Below are positions 33,067 to 41,299 of a stretch of 64,000 bases of DNA, piece after piece. The DNA comes from UBA1723 sp045629285. Its GTDB lineage: Bacteria; Bacteroidota; Bacteroidia; Bacteroidales; Paludibacteraceae. The stretch is taken from the NCBI GenBank assembly GCA_045629285.1, contig JAZQQY010000052.1:1-64000 (forward strand), in the 5' to 3' direction. How positions within the stretch are numbered: the stretch's first letter is position 1; each line of letters begins with the position of its first letter. The notes under the pieces are model-generated. The model was given only the letters and a program-made list of their open reading frames with translations, did no database searches and was not told the origin of the DNA. The position numbers were made by a program, and so were the translations under genes.

Positions 33067-33960
33067 TTATTTGTTTTGTTTTTTACTTGCAATAATTAAT
33101 CCCCCGAAAATCAGGAATGTTCCGACTGCCACCCAGACTGTAAATTCAGCTGAGAAGAAGATTGCCCCTGCTACGGCCGACACTATCGGTAGCAGATAAA
33201 GGAAATTGTTGGTCTCTGCTGCACCGATCTTTGTGAACGACACGTTCCAAAGCCATAAACTCCCTCCGCTGGCTATCAATCCCAAATAGATTGCTCCGGC
33301 GACGTGATTCCATTCCAATTTCTTCCATAACTCCGCTATCGGCAACGCACTATCGTCCCAAAGTAGGAGAGGGAAGATAGTGATGGTACCATAGAAGAAG
33401 AGTCTTCTTGTCGTCTGCAATTCGGACACTTCTTTAGGCATGACCGTCAGCAGAATGGAATAGATGGCCCACGACACTACCGATAAGCATGCTATGAAGT
33501 CACCCCACGGATTGAGGCTGAGATTGAAAGCACCGTTTAGTACGACGAGAGCCACACCAGCAAAGGCAATCAGACTGCCGACTGCAAATTTGGTGGTGAA
33601 CTTCATCAGTTTCAACGCAATCGAGAATAATGCAGTCACAATCGGCACCGTCGCACATATAAGTCCGACATTTGTCGCACCTGTAAGTCTCAATGCACTA
33701 TACTCAAGGAAAAAATATAAACTTCCTCCTGTTATTGCGATTCCGAACATCTTCACCTCTGTCAATGAAGCCTCCATCTTGTATGGCTTCGGACACATGA
33801 TGCAGAGTGCGATGTAGGCCAAAACGAATCTGCAGAATATGAGTTGAAACGGTGTTACTCCAGCCTCAAGTATTGATTTTGAGATTACAAATGTAGAACC
33901 CCAAACTAATGCTACGAAGAATGCAGGAAGGCGGTTTAGTGCATAATTCGTAATGCTCAT
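33067..33960 (-). CDS. DMT-superfamily (EamA) transporter inside the thi operon
   Basis: A 297-residue inner membrane protein with about ten membrane segments in two EamA halves (N-terminal ALVWGSTFVISKSIL; C-terminal YLLPIVSAVAGAIFFSAEF). The ATG at 33960 shares one base with the thiC stop (TGATG) and thiH follows 8 bp later, so it is an integral part of the operon. By context it may move thiamine, a thiamine precursor or a pathway by-product, but the sequence does not show the substrate. Its first codons include the AT-rich word ATTACGAATTATG seen in repeats elsewhere in the window. Confidence 0.85.
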   Translation of the reverse strand: MSITNYALNRLPAFFVALVWGSTFVISKSILEAGVTPFQLIFCRFVLAYIALCIMCPKPYKMEASLTEVKMFGIAITGGSLYFFLEYSALRLTGATNVGLICATVPIVTALFSIALKLMKFTTKFAVGSLIAFAGVALVVLNGAFNLSLNPWGDFIACLSVVSWAIYSILLTVMPKEVSELQTTRRLFFYGTITIFPLLLWDDSALPIAELWKKLEWNHVAGAIYLGLIASGGSLWLWNVSFTKIGAAETNNFLYLLPIVSAVAGAIFFSAEFTVWVAVGTFLIFGGLIIASKKQNK

Positions 33961-35654
33961 CACTTAATCTTCAAAGCATCACGTCCAAGTCTCATTGCAC
34001 AGAAGTTCGGACCACACATTGTGCAGTACTCGCCATTTGTATGGTGAGCCTCCTCAAATATTTCACGTGACTTCTCTGGATCAAGAGACAAGTTGAACTG
34101 GTCATTCCAACGGAACTCAAAACGAGCCTTCGATAATGCGTTGTCACGGATTGTTGCTCCTGGGTGACCCTTTGCCAAGTCGGCTGCGTGAGCTGCAATC
34201 TTGTATGTGATCACACCTACACGAACATCATCTTTGTTAGGTAATGCAAGATGCTCCTTTGGAGTCACGTAGCAAAGCATTGCTGTGCCTAGCCAGCCGA
34301 TCTGTGCTGCTCCGATAGCAGATGTGATATGATCGTAGGCTGGTGCAATATCTGTCACAAGTGGGCCTAGTGTGTAGAACGGAGCATTGTGACAGTGTTT
34401 GATCTGTCGCTCCATATTCTCCTGAATCTTATGCAAAGGAACGTGTCCTGGACCCTCGATGAATGCCTGCACATTCTTATCCCAAGCACGAAGGACTAGC
34501 TCGCCCATTGTGTCAAGCTCTGCAAACTGAGCTTCGTCGTTAGCGTCGGCTGTACAACCTGGACGTAGACCGTCGCCAAGAGAAACAGCTACGTCGTACT
34601 GTGCTAGAATATCGCAAATATCGTCAAAATGCTCGTATAGGAAGCTCTCCTGATTGTGTACAAGACACCACTTACTCATGATCGAACCGCCACGCGAAAC
34701 GATTCCGCACAATCTCTTGTCTGCCAAATGCACATTGTGGCGACGGATACCAGCGTGGATAGTGAAGTAGTCGACTCCCTGCTCACACTGCTCTATCAAT
34801 GTGTCGCGGTAGATCTCCCAAGTTAGATCCTCAACCTTACCGTCAACTTTCTCTAGAGCCTGATAGATAGGCACTGTACCTACTGGCACTGGACAGTTGC
34901 GGATGATCCACTCTCTTGTCTCATGAATGTTGGCACCTGTAGAAAGGTCCATTAGCGTATCGCCTCCCCACTTGCAACTCCAAACCGATTTCTCTACCTC
35001 CTCGTCGATAGTTGACGTAGTGGCTGAGTTTCCGATGTTAGTGTTGATCTTCACAAGGAAGTTGCGGCCGATAATCATTGGCTCGCTCTCTGGGTGGTTG
35101 ATGTTTGCAGGAAGCACAGCGCGACCTTCTGCAATCTCCTTACGTACGAACTCAGGAGTGATGTATGTGTCGATGCCAAGTTCCTTGCAGTTCATATTCT
35201 CACGGATAGCGACATACTCCATCTCAGGTGTGATGATGCCAGCCTTAGCGTATGCCATCTGTGTGATGTTTGCTCCCTTCTTTGCACGGTAAGGCAATGC
35301 GATATGCTCAAAACGAAGATGGTCTAGGCTCTTGTCTGCAAGACGCATCTTTCCGTATTCAGATGTGATCTCACTCAACTGCTCCACGTCGCCACGACCG
35401 ACGATCCATTTCTCACGGAATCTCTCTATACCCTTCTTCAAGTCAACCTTGATATTGGGATCAGAGAATGGACCTGATGTATCGTAGATTAGGATCGGGT
35501 CATTTTTGATTATTGTTTTGTTGCCGTTTTCGTCAACGTTTACAGTAGGTGTTAGATTTACCTTCTGCATTCCCACCTTAACATCTGGGAACATTTCGCC
35601 TTGCATGTAGAATTTCTCACGTTTAGCGTAATGAGTTGTTTTTTTATCTGCCAT
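33960..35654 (-). CDS. thiC: Phosphomethylpyrimidine synthase
   Basis: Radical SAM enzyme that turns aminoimidazole ribotide into HMP phosphate. The 564-residue sequence has the family core (MEYVAIRENMNC, SLGDGLRPGC, EGPGHVPLHKI) and the C-terminal cluster motif Cx2Cx4C (EYCTMCGPNFC). It lies 110 bp after thiG with a long hairpin in the gap, and is translationally coupled to the transporter gene downstream. Confidence 0.97.
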   Translation of the reverse strand: MADKKTTHYAKREKFYMQGEMFPDVKVGMQKVNLTPTVNVDENGNKTIIKNDPILIYDTSGPFSDPNIKVDLKKGIERFREKWIVGRGDVEQLSEITSEYGKMRLADKSLDHLRFEHIALPYRAKKGANITQMAYAKAGIITPEMEYVAIRENMNCKELGIDTYITPEFVRKEIAEGRAVLPANINHPESEPMIIGRNFLVKINTNIGNSATTSTIDEEVEKSVWSCKWGGDTLMDLSTGANIHETREWIIRNCPVPVGTVPIYQALEKVDGKVEDLTWEIYRDTLIEQCEQGVDYFTIHAGIRRHNVHLADKRLCGIVSRGGSIMSKWCLVHNQESFLYEHFDDICDILAQYDVAVSLGDGLRPGCTADANDEAQFAELDTMGELVLRAWDKNVQAFIEGPGHVPLHKIQENMERQIKHCHNAPFYTLGPLVTDIAPAYDHITSAIGAAQIGWLGTAMLCYVTPKEHLALPNKDDVRVGVITYKIAAHAADLAKGHPGATIRDNALSKARFEFRWNDQFNLSLDPEKSREIFEEAHHTNGEYCTMCGPNFCAMRLGRDALKIK

Positions 35655-35689
35655 AGTTGTCCTTTATTAGCACTGATGTTTTTTTACCA

Positions 35690-35749
35690 CAGAGACACGG
35701 AGTTCACAGAGAAAAATCGAAGGAAAACTTCGTTTTTCCTGTGTCTCTG
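35690..35749 (-). other. Long hairpin between thiG and thiC
   Basis: Outer arms CAGAGACAC (35690-35698) and GTGTCTCTG (35741-35749) enclose a second stem GAAAAATCGAAG / CTTCGTTTTTC (35711-35738). In the mRNA this would form an intercistronic structure that could protect or separate the thiC part; it lacks a T run in the right place for a terminator. Confidence 0.6.
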
Positions 35750-35764
35750 AGGTTGTCTATTCCT

Positions 35765-36535
35765 CTATCCCAAGAATGATGTTAATGGTGAGCTCGCCAC
35801 AGCCTCACCTGCTGTCACTGCACCAAGACCTGCTTCGTAGGCTGCACGACCACACTTAACTGCATCACGGAATGCAATCGCCATCTTCACTGGATCTCCT
35901 GCAACGGCAATGGCTGTGTTTACCAAACATGCGTCTGCTCCCAACTCCATAGCTGCCGCTGCGTGGCTTGGCGCTCCGATACCCGCGTCGACAACAACTG
36001 GGACATTAGACTGCTCTATGATGATTTTCAAGAAATCTTCTGTACGCAAACCTTTGTTTGAACCGATCGGTGCTGCTAGTGGCATCACTGTTGCTGCTCC
36101 TGCTTCCTCCAATCTTTTGCAAAGAACAGGGTCTGCCTGGCAGTATGGAAGAACCACGAAGCCTAGTTTTACCAACTCCTCAGTCGCCTTCAATGTTTCG
36201 ATAGAATCAGGCAACAAATAGCGAGGGTCTGGGTGGATCTCAAGCTTTAGCCAGTTTGTGCCGAATGCCTCACGACTCATCTTCGCAGCAAACACAGCCT
36301 CCTTCGCATCACGCACACCACTTGTGTTTGGAAGCAACTGGATATTGTCCTTCACAATGTGCTTTAACATATCATCGTTAGCGTCTCCAAGAGAGATACG
36401 CTTCATCGCTACAGTCACCATCTCTGTTTCAGAAGCGACGATAGACTCTTTCATCAAATCGTTGCTGCTAAATTTTCCTGTTCCTAAGAAAAGGCGTGAG
36501 TTGAATTCTCTGCCTGCAATTACTAGTTTGCTCAT
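35765..36535 (-). CDS. thiG: Thiazole synthase
   Basis: TIM-barrel enzyme forming thiazole phosphate from DXP, ThiS thiocarboxylate and dehydroglycine. Family motifs LFLGTGKFSS, the Schiff-base Lys in NWLKLEIHPDP, and VVVDAGIGAPSHAAAAMELGADACLVNTA are present. The ATG at 36535, 10 bp after the thiE stop, gives the standard MSKLVIAGREF start and 256 residues; nine extra upstream codons would overlap thiE. Confidence 0.96.
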   Translation of the reverse strand: MSKLVIAGREFNSRLFLGTGKFSSNDLMKESIVASETEMVTVAMKRISLGDANDDMLKHIVKDNIQLLPNTSGVRDAKEAVFAAKMSREAFGTNWLKLEIHPDPRYLLPDSIETLKATEELVKLGFVVLPYCQADPVLCKRLEEAGAATVMPLAAPIGSNKGLRTEDFLKIIIEQSNVPVVVDAGIGAPSHAAAAMELGADACLVNTAIAVAGDPVKMAIAFRDAVKCGRAAYEAGLGAVTAGEAVASSPLTSFLG

Positions 36536-36545
36536 TTTTATATCG

Positions 36546-37193
36546 TTAAAAACATTTTTCAATTATTTTCAAAATCTCTTCTGTCTCGCTCTTCGGATCT
36601 GCTGCCGACAAGATACCGCCTGAGATTGCCACTCCGTTCGGACCGCTGTTTAGAACCTTGCGGATATCATCTTTTGTGATGCCTCCGATAGCTACAATCG
36701 GAATATTGATTCCCTTTTCACGACACTTCCACACAATTTCCTGGTAGCCTTCAAGTCCAAGCACAGGAGCAAGTTTCTTTTTTGTAGTAGTGAAGCGGAA
36801 CGGTCCGCAACCGATATAGTCGACGTCGTCCTTGATCGCAAGGATATCCTCGAAACTGTTGCATGTGCCGCCGATGATGAACCCGTCACCAAGGATAGCA
36901 CGTGCATCTTTAGGATTCATATCCATTTTGCCAAGGTGAACACCGTCGGCTCCGACCTCTTTCGCAAGCTCCACGTGATCATCGATGATCATCACTGCAT
37001 TATACTGCTTGCATAGTGGCAACAGTTCAAGTGCCACCTTCTTCACATCCTCCACAGGAGTATCCTTCATTCGTAGCTGCACCCATTTGCAACCACCCTC
37101 AAGAGCTAGTTTGGCTCCCTCGATCTCAGACATTCCGTTGACGGGATGAGTTATAAGTTGTAGCGAGAAAGCTCGCATCTGCATTAGATTCAT
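36546..37193 (-). CDS. thiE: Thiamine phosphate synthase
   Basis: Couples HMP diphosphate and thiazole phosphate. The TIM-barrel motifs are intact: VQLRMKD, MIIDDHVELAKEVGADGVHLGKMD, IGGTCNSFED, YIGCGPFRFTTTKK and VAIGGITKDDI. It is one of two ThiE-like genes in the operon, and the one with all canonical substrate-binding motifs, so it is the likely synthase. Confidence 0.93.
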   Translation of the reverse strand: MNLMQMRAFSLQLITHPVNGMSEIEGAKLALEGGCKWVQLRMKDTPVEDVKKVALELLPLCKQYNAVMIIDDHVELAKEVGADGVHLGKMDMNPKDARAILGDGFIIGGTCNSFEDILAIKDDVDYIGCGPFRFTTTKKKLAPVLGLEGYQEIVWKCREKGINIPIVAIGGITKDDIRKVLNSGPNGVAISGGILSAADPKSETEEILKIIEKCF

Positions 37194-37237
37194 ATTGTTC
37201 TATATTTTATCCATCCGTGTCATGGTATGACCCGGCA

Positions 37238-37801
37238 CTACACCATCATTTGTTTAATTATCTCGATTTGTGCGATTCCGTCTTTCCAGGCACTTCCCAA
37301 AATGGCGACGCCTCCGAATCCGTATTCGCGAACCAGATCAAGCTTGTCGACGGTGATGCCTCCAAGTGCAATGACGTTTTCGTTGATGATCCCGTCTGCT
37401 TTGGCTTGCAGTAAAATCTCCGAGGTGAAGTTTGATGCATAACCCACTTTGCTGATGCTGTCGAAAATCGGACTCAGAAAGCAGTATCTCATCTGTGTCG
37501 ACGCTGCAACTTCCTCAAGAGAATGGCATGAGCGTGATGTGCAGACGCTGGCCAATTCAGGATGTCGACCATTCAGATGAGCCCCGCCAAGATTGTATTC
37601 GCTCACAAGATTGTAGTAGTCGTGGAGCACAATCTTTTGCCTCTCGTCGTCAGTCAAACCCTCAATGATACTTCTCATTGTCGACTCATCTGCTTTAGGA
37701 TGACGCAAGTGCAGACGGTAGACTCCGCAAGCCAACGCTCGTTTGATCTGTTCTGCTTCACCTTCAAATGGCGATTCTGGAGTTATTACAATTACTTTCA
37801 T
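37238..37801 (-). CDS. Second ThiE/TenI-like protein
   Basis: A 187-residue ThiE-like barrel. Compared with the neighbour it keeps VYRLHLRHP, VLHDYYNLVSEYNLGGAHLNGRHPE, SRSCHSLEE and VIALGGI but replaces the VHLG and NSFED signatures. It fits the Bacteroidota ThiE2/TenI type, for which a thiazole tautomerase-like role has been suggested by family knowledge; direct function here is not proven. ATG at 37801 overlaps the thiS stop (ATGA). Confidence 0.8.
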   Translation of the reverse strand: MKVIVITPESPFEGEAEQIKRALACGVYRLHLRHPKADESTMRSIIEGLTDDERQKIVLHDYYNLVSEYNLGGAHLNGRHPELASVCTSRSCHSLEEVAASTQMRYCFLSPIFDSISKVGYASNFTSEILLQAKADGIINENVIALGGITVDKLDLVREYGFGGVAILGSAWKDGIAQIEIIKQMMV

Positions 37802-37998
37802 CCTCCGCAAGCCGCTCTAATCATCATCACTTCAGCATTCTCCGGAAGTTTTGTCGATGCCCATTCTTCACGTGGAATCACATCGCTGTCGATAGCAAAA
37901 GCCACACCTTTGCCTTCGATTCCAAGTGTGGTGCAGACGTCAGCCAAAACAGCTCCGTCCTGCAATTCCAAATCCTCACCGTTTACTTTTATTTTCAT
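37798..37998 (-). CDS. thiS: Sulfur carrier protein ThiS
   Basis: Ubiquitin-like carrier of 66 residues ending in the required Gly-Gly (AACGG), which becomes a thiocarboxylate. It begins with KIKVNGEDLEL and shows the beta-grasp pattern. It overlaps the next gene by 4 bp. No gene for its activating enzyme ThiF is found in the operon. Confidence 0.94.
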   Translation of the reverse strand: MKIKVNGEDLELQDGAVLADVCTTLGIEGKGVAFAIDSDVIPREEWASTKLPENAEVMMIRAACGG

Positions 37999-38046
37999 AT
38001 AAATATGTATTATGGCGGGATGGCTTGAAACCCTCCCGTTTATTTA

Positions 38047-38778
38047 TTACGTCTCCACAAAATGATTCAGCGGACCGTATCCCTCAGTAATGTCAAGATT
38101 CACAGCCCCAGCGATTGCTCGATTCACATAATCATGAGCTTTTTCCACCGACGTCTTCAAGTCATCTCCCAATGCCAAACAACTTGCGATTGCCGACGAC
38201 ATTGTGCAGCCTGTGCCGTGAGTGTTAGTTGTCTGGATTCTTTCAGAAGTGAATTTGAACTCTTCGTTCTCTATTTTCAGTATATCGACGCAGATGTTGG
38301 AGTCCGCGTCACCACCTTTGTTAAGAACCGCAGATGAGGTTATATTCTTCAAGATTTCAGCCTCCTTTACATTTGGAGTGACAAGCAATGCGTAGCTACA
38401 TAGTATGCGGTATAATTCAATAGTCTCCTCATCAAATTTTCTGTCGCCAAGCGTCGCACTGATAATAGGATCGATGATTAGATTTTGGGGCTTGAATTTT
38501 TCGAAGAAATCAATCAGAATCTTCAATTGTGATTTTGTCGCAATCATTCCACATTTCATCGCATCCACGCGGTAATGGTTGAAAATGTCAGCAATCTGCT
38601 TACGAAACATATCATCGCTCACAGCTTCAACCCCATTAAACGATTTCGGATTCTGCGATGTGGCGGCAGTAAGCACAGACATGCCGTAGACACCGAATCT
38701 GCCAGCCACGCGCACGTCGGCAAGAACCCCGGCTCCACCGGTAGGGTCGAAAGCACCTATTGTCACCATTGTTTTCAT
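38047..38778 (-). CDS. thiD: HMP / HMP-phosphate kinase
   Basis: Ribokinase-fold enzyme phosphorylating HMP twice. Motifs: TIGAFDPTGGAGVLADVR at the start, MKCGMIATKSQ, IIDPIISATLG and the catalytic NTHGTGCTMSSAIAS. The ATG at 38778 is chosen because the longer frame (from 38808) would start inside the loop of the riboswitch terminator. First gene of the thi operon, directly under the TPP riboswitch. Confidence 0.94.
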   Translation of the reverse strand: MKTMVTIGAFDPTGGAGVLADVRVAGRFGVYGMSVLTAATSQNPKSFNGVEAVSDDMFRKQIADIFNHYRVDAMKCGMIATKSQLKILIDFFEKFKPQNLIIDPIISATLGDRKFDEETIELYRILCSYALLVTPNVKEAEILKNITSSAVLNKGGDADSNICVDILKIENEEFKFTSERIQTTNTHGTGCTMSSAIASCLALGDDLKTSVEKAHDYVNRAIAGAVNLDITEGYGPLNHFVET

Positions 38779-38792
38779 GAACAATAAAAAAT

Positions 38793-38823
38793 TGCGACGC
38801 TGAAGCATTGCCTCTGCGTCGCA
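38793..38823 (-). terminator. Riboswitch-linked intrinsic terminator
   Basis: Perfect 8 bp GC stem TGCGACGC / GCGTCGCA with a 15 nt loop, followed on the minus strand by ATTTTTTATTG, lies between the TPP aptamer and the thiD ATG. This is the expression platform: ligand binding would favour this hairpin. Confidence 0.85.
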
Positions 38824-38854
38824 TTATCTGAAAAATATGAATTGCTCACATATC

Positions 38855-38948
38855 CCAAGAAGAATGTTCCTACATCGGCATTACCCGCATCAGGTTATCA
38901 ATATAAAGGGTATGATCTCAGCCATATTAGGGCACCCCTCTTCTTCTG
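38855..38948 (-). ncRNA. TPP riboswitch (THI element)
   Basis: The minus strand holds the conserved core of the thi-box: GGGGTGCCC, the CTGAGA pyrimidine-sensor loop, and ACCTGATGCGGGTAATGCC followed by GTAGGAA. P1 is formed by AGAAGAAG and CTTCTT arms. Its position before thiD makes the whole thi operon thiamine-repressed. Confidence 0.95.
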
Positions 38949-38969
38949 TTTCTAAATATTTATCTTTTG

Positions 38970-39002
38970 CAAAGATAAGAGATTTTGGGATAGGGCGACA
39001 GA
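38970..39002 (-). promoter_or_regulatory. Promoter of the thi operon
   Basis: Minus strand TCTG (one mismatch to TTTG, 38999-39002), 21 bp, TATCTTTG (38970-38977), just upstream of the riboswitch. Confidence 0.6.
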
Positions 39003-39033
39003 AAATGGTGGAAAAATTAAGAATAATAGATGG

Positions 39034-39843
39034 TTAAATGGTTTGGTGGCAAATGTCATCAAATTTCTCATTAATCTCCAGCATCCATTGTGCTCTCGGT
39101 GTCGATAGCTTTTTCTTTGCCAATTCCACAAGATCCTCTGGCATCTCTTTGTAGAATGCGTAGGCGATAGGGCAGGAGATAGCCGCCATTGTATCCGCGT
39201 CGCCACCTGTTGAGAGAGTCTTCTTCAAGCAGTCCACGAAGTCTGTGCTGTCGAGGAAGCAAACTAAGGCTGCTGGTACTGTGTCCATACATGTCTCGTT
39301 GAACTGGTATGTTGGCTGAAACAATTCGTATTTTTCGCCTTTCCATTTTGGATAGTACTTGTTGAGCACATTTTCACGGATAAACTCTTTATCCTTTCCG
39401 TGCATAGCGTAGTAGATGGCAAGTGCAGTGGCTGCGGCTCCCTTGAATCCCTCAGCGTGATTGTGAGTAGGGGCGGCTGTTTTATTGGCAAGAATAACGC
39501 ATTCCTCTTCGCTCTTTGCTAAGAATCCTGCCGACGACGCTCTCATCGCTGATCCGTTGCCCCAACTGTTGTATGCAGGAGCTATACCTTCTTTCGACAA
39601 CCAGTTGCTGAATCCGATTCCGTAGCAACGGTTAGGGTCGGCTAAACATCTTGTCTTCAATCGTTCTGCGACGTCTTTCCCTTCGATTAAGGCTTCCGCA
39701 CAGGCGAATGTGCAGACTGTGTCGTCTGAGTAGTCGTTTTGAGGATGGAATAGATCTACACCGTCGTAATCTTTCCAGTCGTTGAACTCGTAAGGTACTC
39801 CACAAATGTCACCGATTGCTGCTGCTAATAATAGATTCTTCAT
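39034..39843 (-). CDS. ADP-ribosylglycohydrolase family protein
   Basis: A 269-residue all-helical hydrolase that in its family removes ADP-ribose from proteins, nucleic acids or small molecules. The di-metal site residues are visible: SDDT at about 39-42 (DYSDDTVCT) and GGDADTMAA near residue 213. The N-terminus LLLAAAIGDICGVPYEF is standard. A 7 bp tandem repeat starts 13 bp upstream of its ATG. The gene next upstream encodes a vWA protein with a macro-like domain, so the pair could act on the same modification. Confidence 0.88.
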   Translation of the reverse strand: MKNLLLAAAIGDICGVPYEFNDWKDYDGVDLFHPQNDYSDDTVCTFACAEALIEGKDVAERLKTRCLADPNRCYGIGFSNWLSKEGIAPAYNSWGNGSAMRASSAGFLAKSEEECVILANKTAAPTHNHAEGFKGAAATALAIYYAMHGKDKEFIRENVLNKYYPKWKGEKYELFQPTYQFNETCMDTVPAALVCFLDSTDFVDCLKKTLSTGGDADTMAAISCPIAYAFYKEMPEDLVELAKKKLSTPRAQWMLEINEKFDDICHQTI

Positions 39844-39856
39844 ATATTTTTATTTT

Positions 39857-39903
39857 AGTTTCAAGTTTCAAGTTTCAAGTTTCAAGTTTCAAGTTTCAAG
39901 TTT
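39857..39903. repeat. Heptanucleotide tandem repeat upstream of the ADP-ribosylglycohydrolase
   Basis: AGTTTCA is repeated six full times plus a partial seventh from 39857 to 39903, between the vWA gene stop and the start of the ADP-ribosylglycohydrolase gene. It covers the place where a promoter or ribosome site for the latter would be. Confidence 0.9.
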
Positions 39904-39932
39904 TCCTAAATATAGGCAATAAACTGAGTTTA

Positions 39933-40961
39933 TTATAGATGTTGCCAGAATTTTTTAGGCAAACTGATGTTCTTTACCTCTTTTGCGTCTGCAAATAGCG
40001 GTGCCATGTCCGCAACATCCCATCCTGCATTGCCACATCCTACCTCTGTCACCAGGAATTGCAAGTGTGGGTGATCCTTGGCGTAAGCGATGAAATTCTG
40101 AATGGATGTTTTAGTATGTCTATATGAACAGTCGACGGTAGGGATTGCGTAACTCTGACCTTGTGGACCGTCGCCCTCGCCATATCTTGCTCCGAATCTC
40201 AACATTGCAAACTTGGCGGCCCCTCCACAATGGAATCCGTCTATGTTGCTTCCAAACACGAAGATCTCGTTGGGTGCAAGTGTGTCAATTTTGTCTGGAG
40301 TCACACGGTTCTGGCTTTCAGAGTCTGGATCTTGCTCAGTGAAGTAATCATCTTCAAGATTTGTCTCCCCACGTCGCAAACGCATATTCCAATTTCTACG
40401 AGAGATACGCTCGCGATCAAACATTGCCATTGTGCTTGAATGAGTTGTCTCAAATTTAAGGTGGTTTCTGATGCCAATTCTTGATGATTCAAGGTTGACA
40501 TCTTGGTTTGCACCGATATATGTGAACACCCAGCCCTTATCTTTAAACTCCTCAATCAGATCCTTGACCATCTTCTCATCCCACGTTCTAGAGTCGTTCT
40601 CCTGGCCATCTGTGATGATTGTCACAAGCGCTTTGTCTCCGTCTGCCATAGATTCACGAAGTTTGCTTACGGATTTTCCGATAGCATCGTAAAGAGCAGT
40701 ATTGCCACGGAGCTTATACTCCTTCTTAGAGATATCTTTTACCTCGTCGATCTGCTTGCCATCGTAGATGTACTCAGGCTCGTCGAGACCATCAGCAAAC
40801 GAAAGAAGCGTGATATGCTGGTCGATAGTCGCGTCGCCCTGTTGTAGCTCCTTCACAGTCTTGATTGTCTGGTTGATACCAATCAAAGCCTGGTCGTAAA
40901 TCAAACACATCGAACCAGATGCGTCAACGATAATAAGGTTGTGAACTGTTGTCTTTTTCAT
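39933..40961 (-). CDS. vWA domain fused to a macro-like (A1S_2505-type) domain
   Basis: Residues 1-190 form a von Willebrand A domain with a complete metal-ion site: DASGS (13-17), Thr88 (GNTALYDAIG) and Asp118 (ITDGQEND). Residues about 231-342 match the group starting EIFVFGSNIDGFHCGGAAKFA and containing GQSYAIPT and VTEVGCGNAGW, known from phage and bacterial proteins of the A1S_2505 type and resembling macro domains that bind ADP-ribose. A charged linker joins them. No signal peptide, so cytosolic. The function of the fusion is unknown. Confidence 0.75.
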   Translation of the reverse strand: MKKTTVHNLIIVDASGSMCLIYDQALIGINQTIKTVKELQQGDATIDQHITLLSFADGLDEPEYIYDGKQIDEVKDISKKEYKLRGNTALYDAIGKSVSKLRESMADGDKALVTIITDGQENDSRTWDEKMVKDLIEEFKDKGWVFTYIGANQDVNLESSRIGIRNHLKFETTHSSTMAMFDRERISRRNWNMRLRRGETNLEDDYFTEQDPDSESQNRVTPDKIDTLAPNEIFVFGSNIDGFHCGGAAKFAMLRFGARYGEGDGPQGQSYAIPTVDCSYRHTKTSIQNFIAYAKDHPHLQFLVTEVGCGNAGWDVADMAPLFADAKEVKNISLPKKFWQHL

Positions 40962-41299
40962 ATTATTAAATTTAGTTTCAAGTTTATAGTTTTAGGTTTT
41001 TAGAACAGAGGGTTAAACGTTAGACGTTGTTTTGATAAAAATTATGTTCTTGCAATTTCTCATGATCGAAAAGATTTTATTTAGTTTTTATTTATAGTAG
41101 GAGAAAATTCGAGGTTGTTGTAATTGAGTGTAAAAATAACACAAACTATTTTTACGACTAAAAAAACGGGAATGCTCCCGTCTTATATGTAAAACCTTCG
41201 ATAATTCCTCTAGTTGTGTAACTTTAACGCAAAATAATACGATATTTTGTGATTTGCAAGGTAGTTTGCGTGAAATTTACACTGATAAGTTAAAGAGTG
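40962..41299 (-). other. 338 bp intergenic stretch with one terminator
   Basis: No reading frame of interest. It holds a perfect hairpin ACGGGA-ATGC-TCCCGT at 41166-41181 followed on the minus strand by TTTTTT, a terminator for the gene ending at 41300, and otherwise AT-rich DNA with short GTTTTA/AGTTTCA words near 40975. Confidence 0.6.

Noticed and set aside
38779..38808. Longer N-terminus for thiD
   Set aside because: Its start codon lies in the loop of the riboswitch terminator; the ATG at 38778 is downstream and fits the family start.
39857..39903. Heptamer tract as part of a CRISPR or insertion sequence
   Set aside because: Simple tandem repeat with no spacers or terminal repeats.
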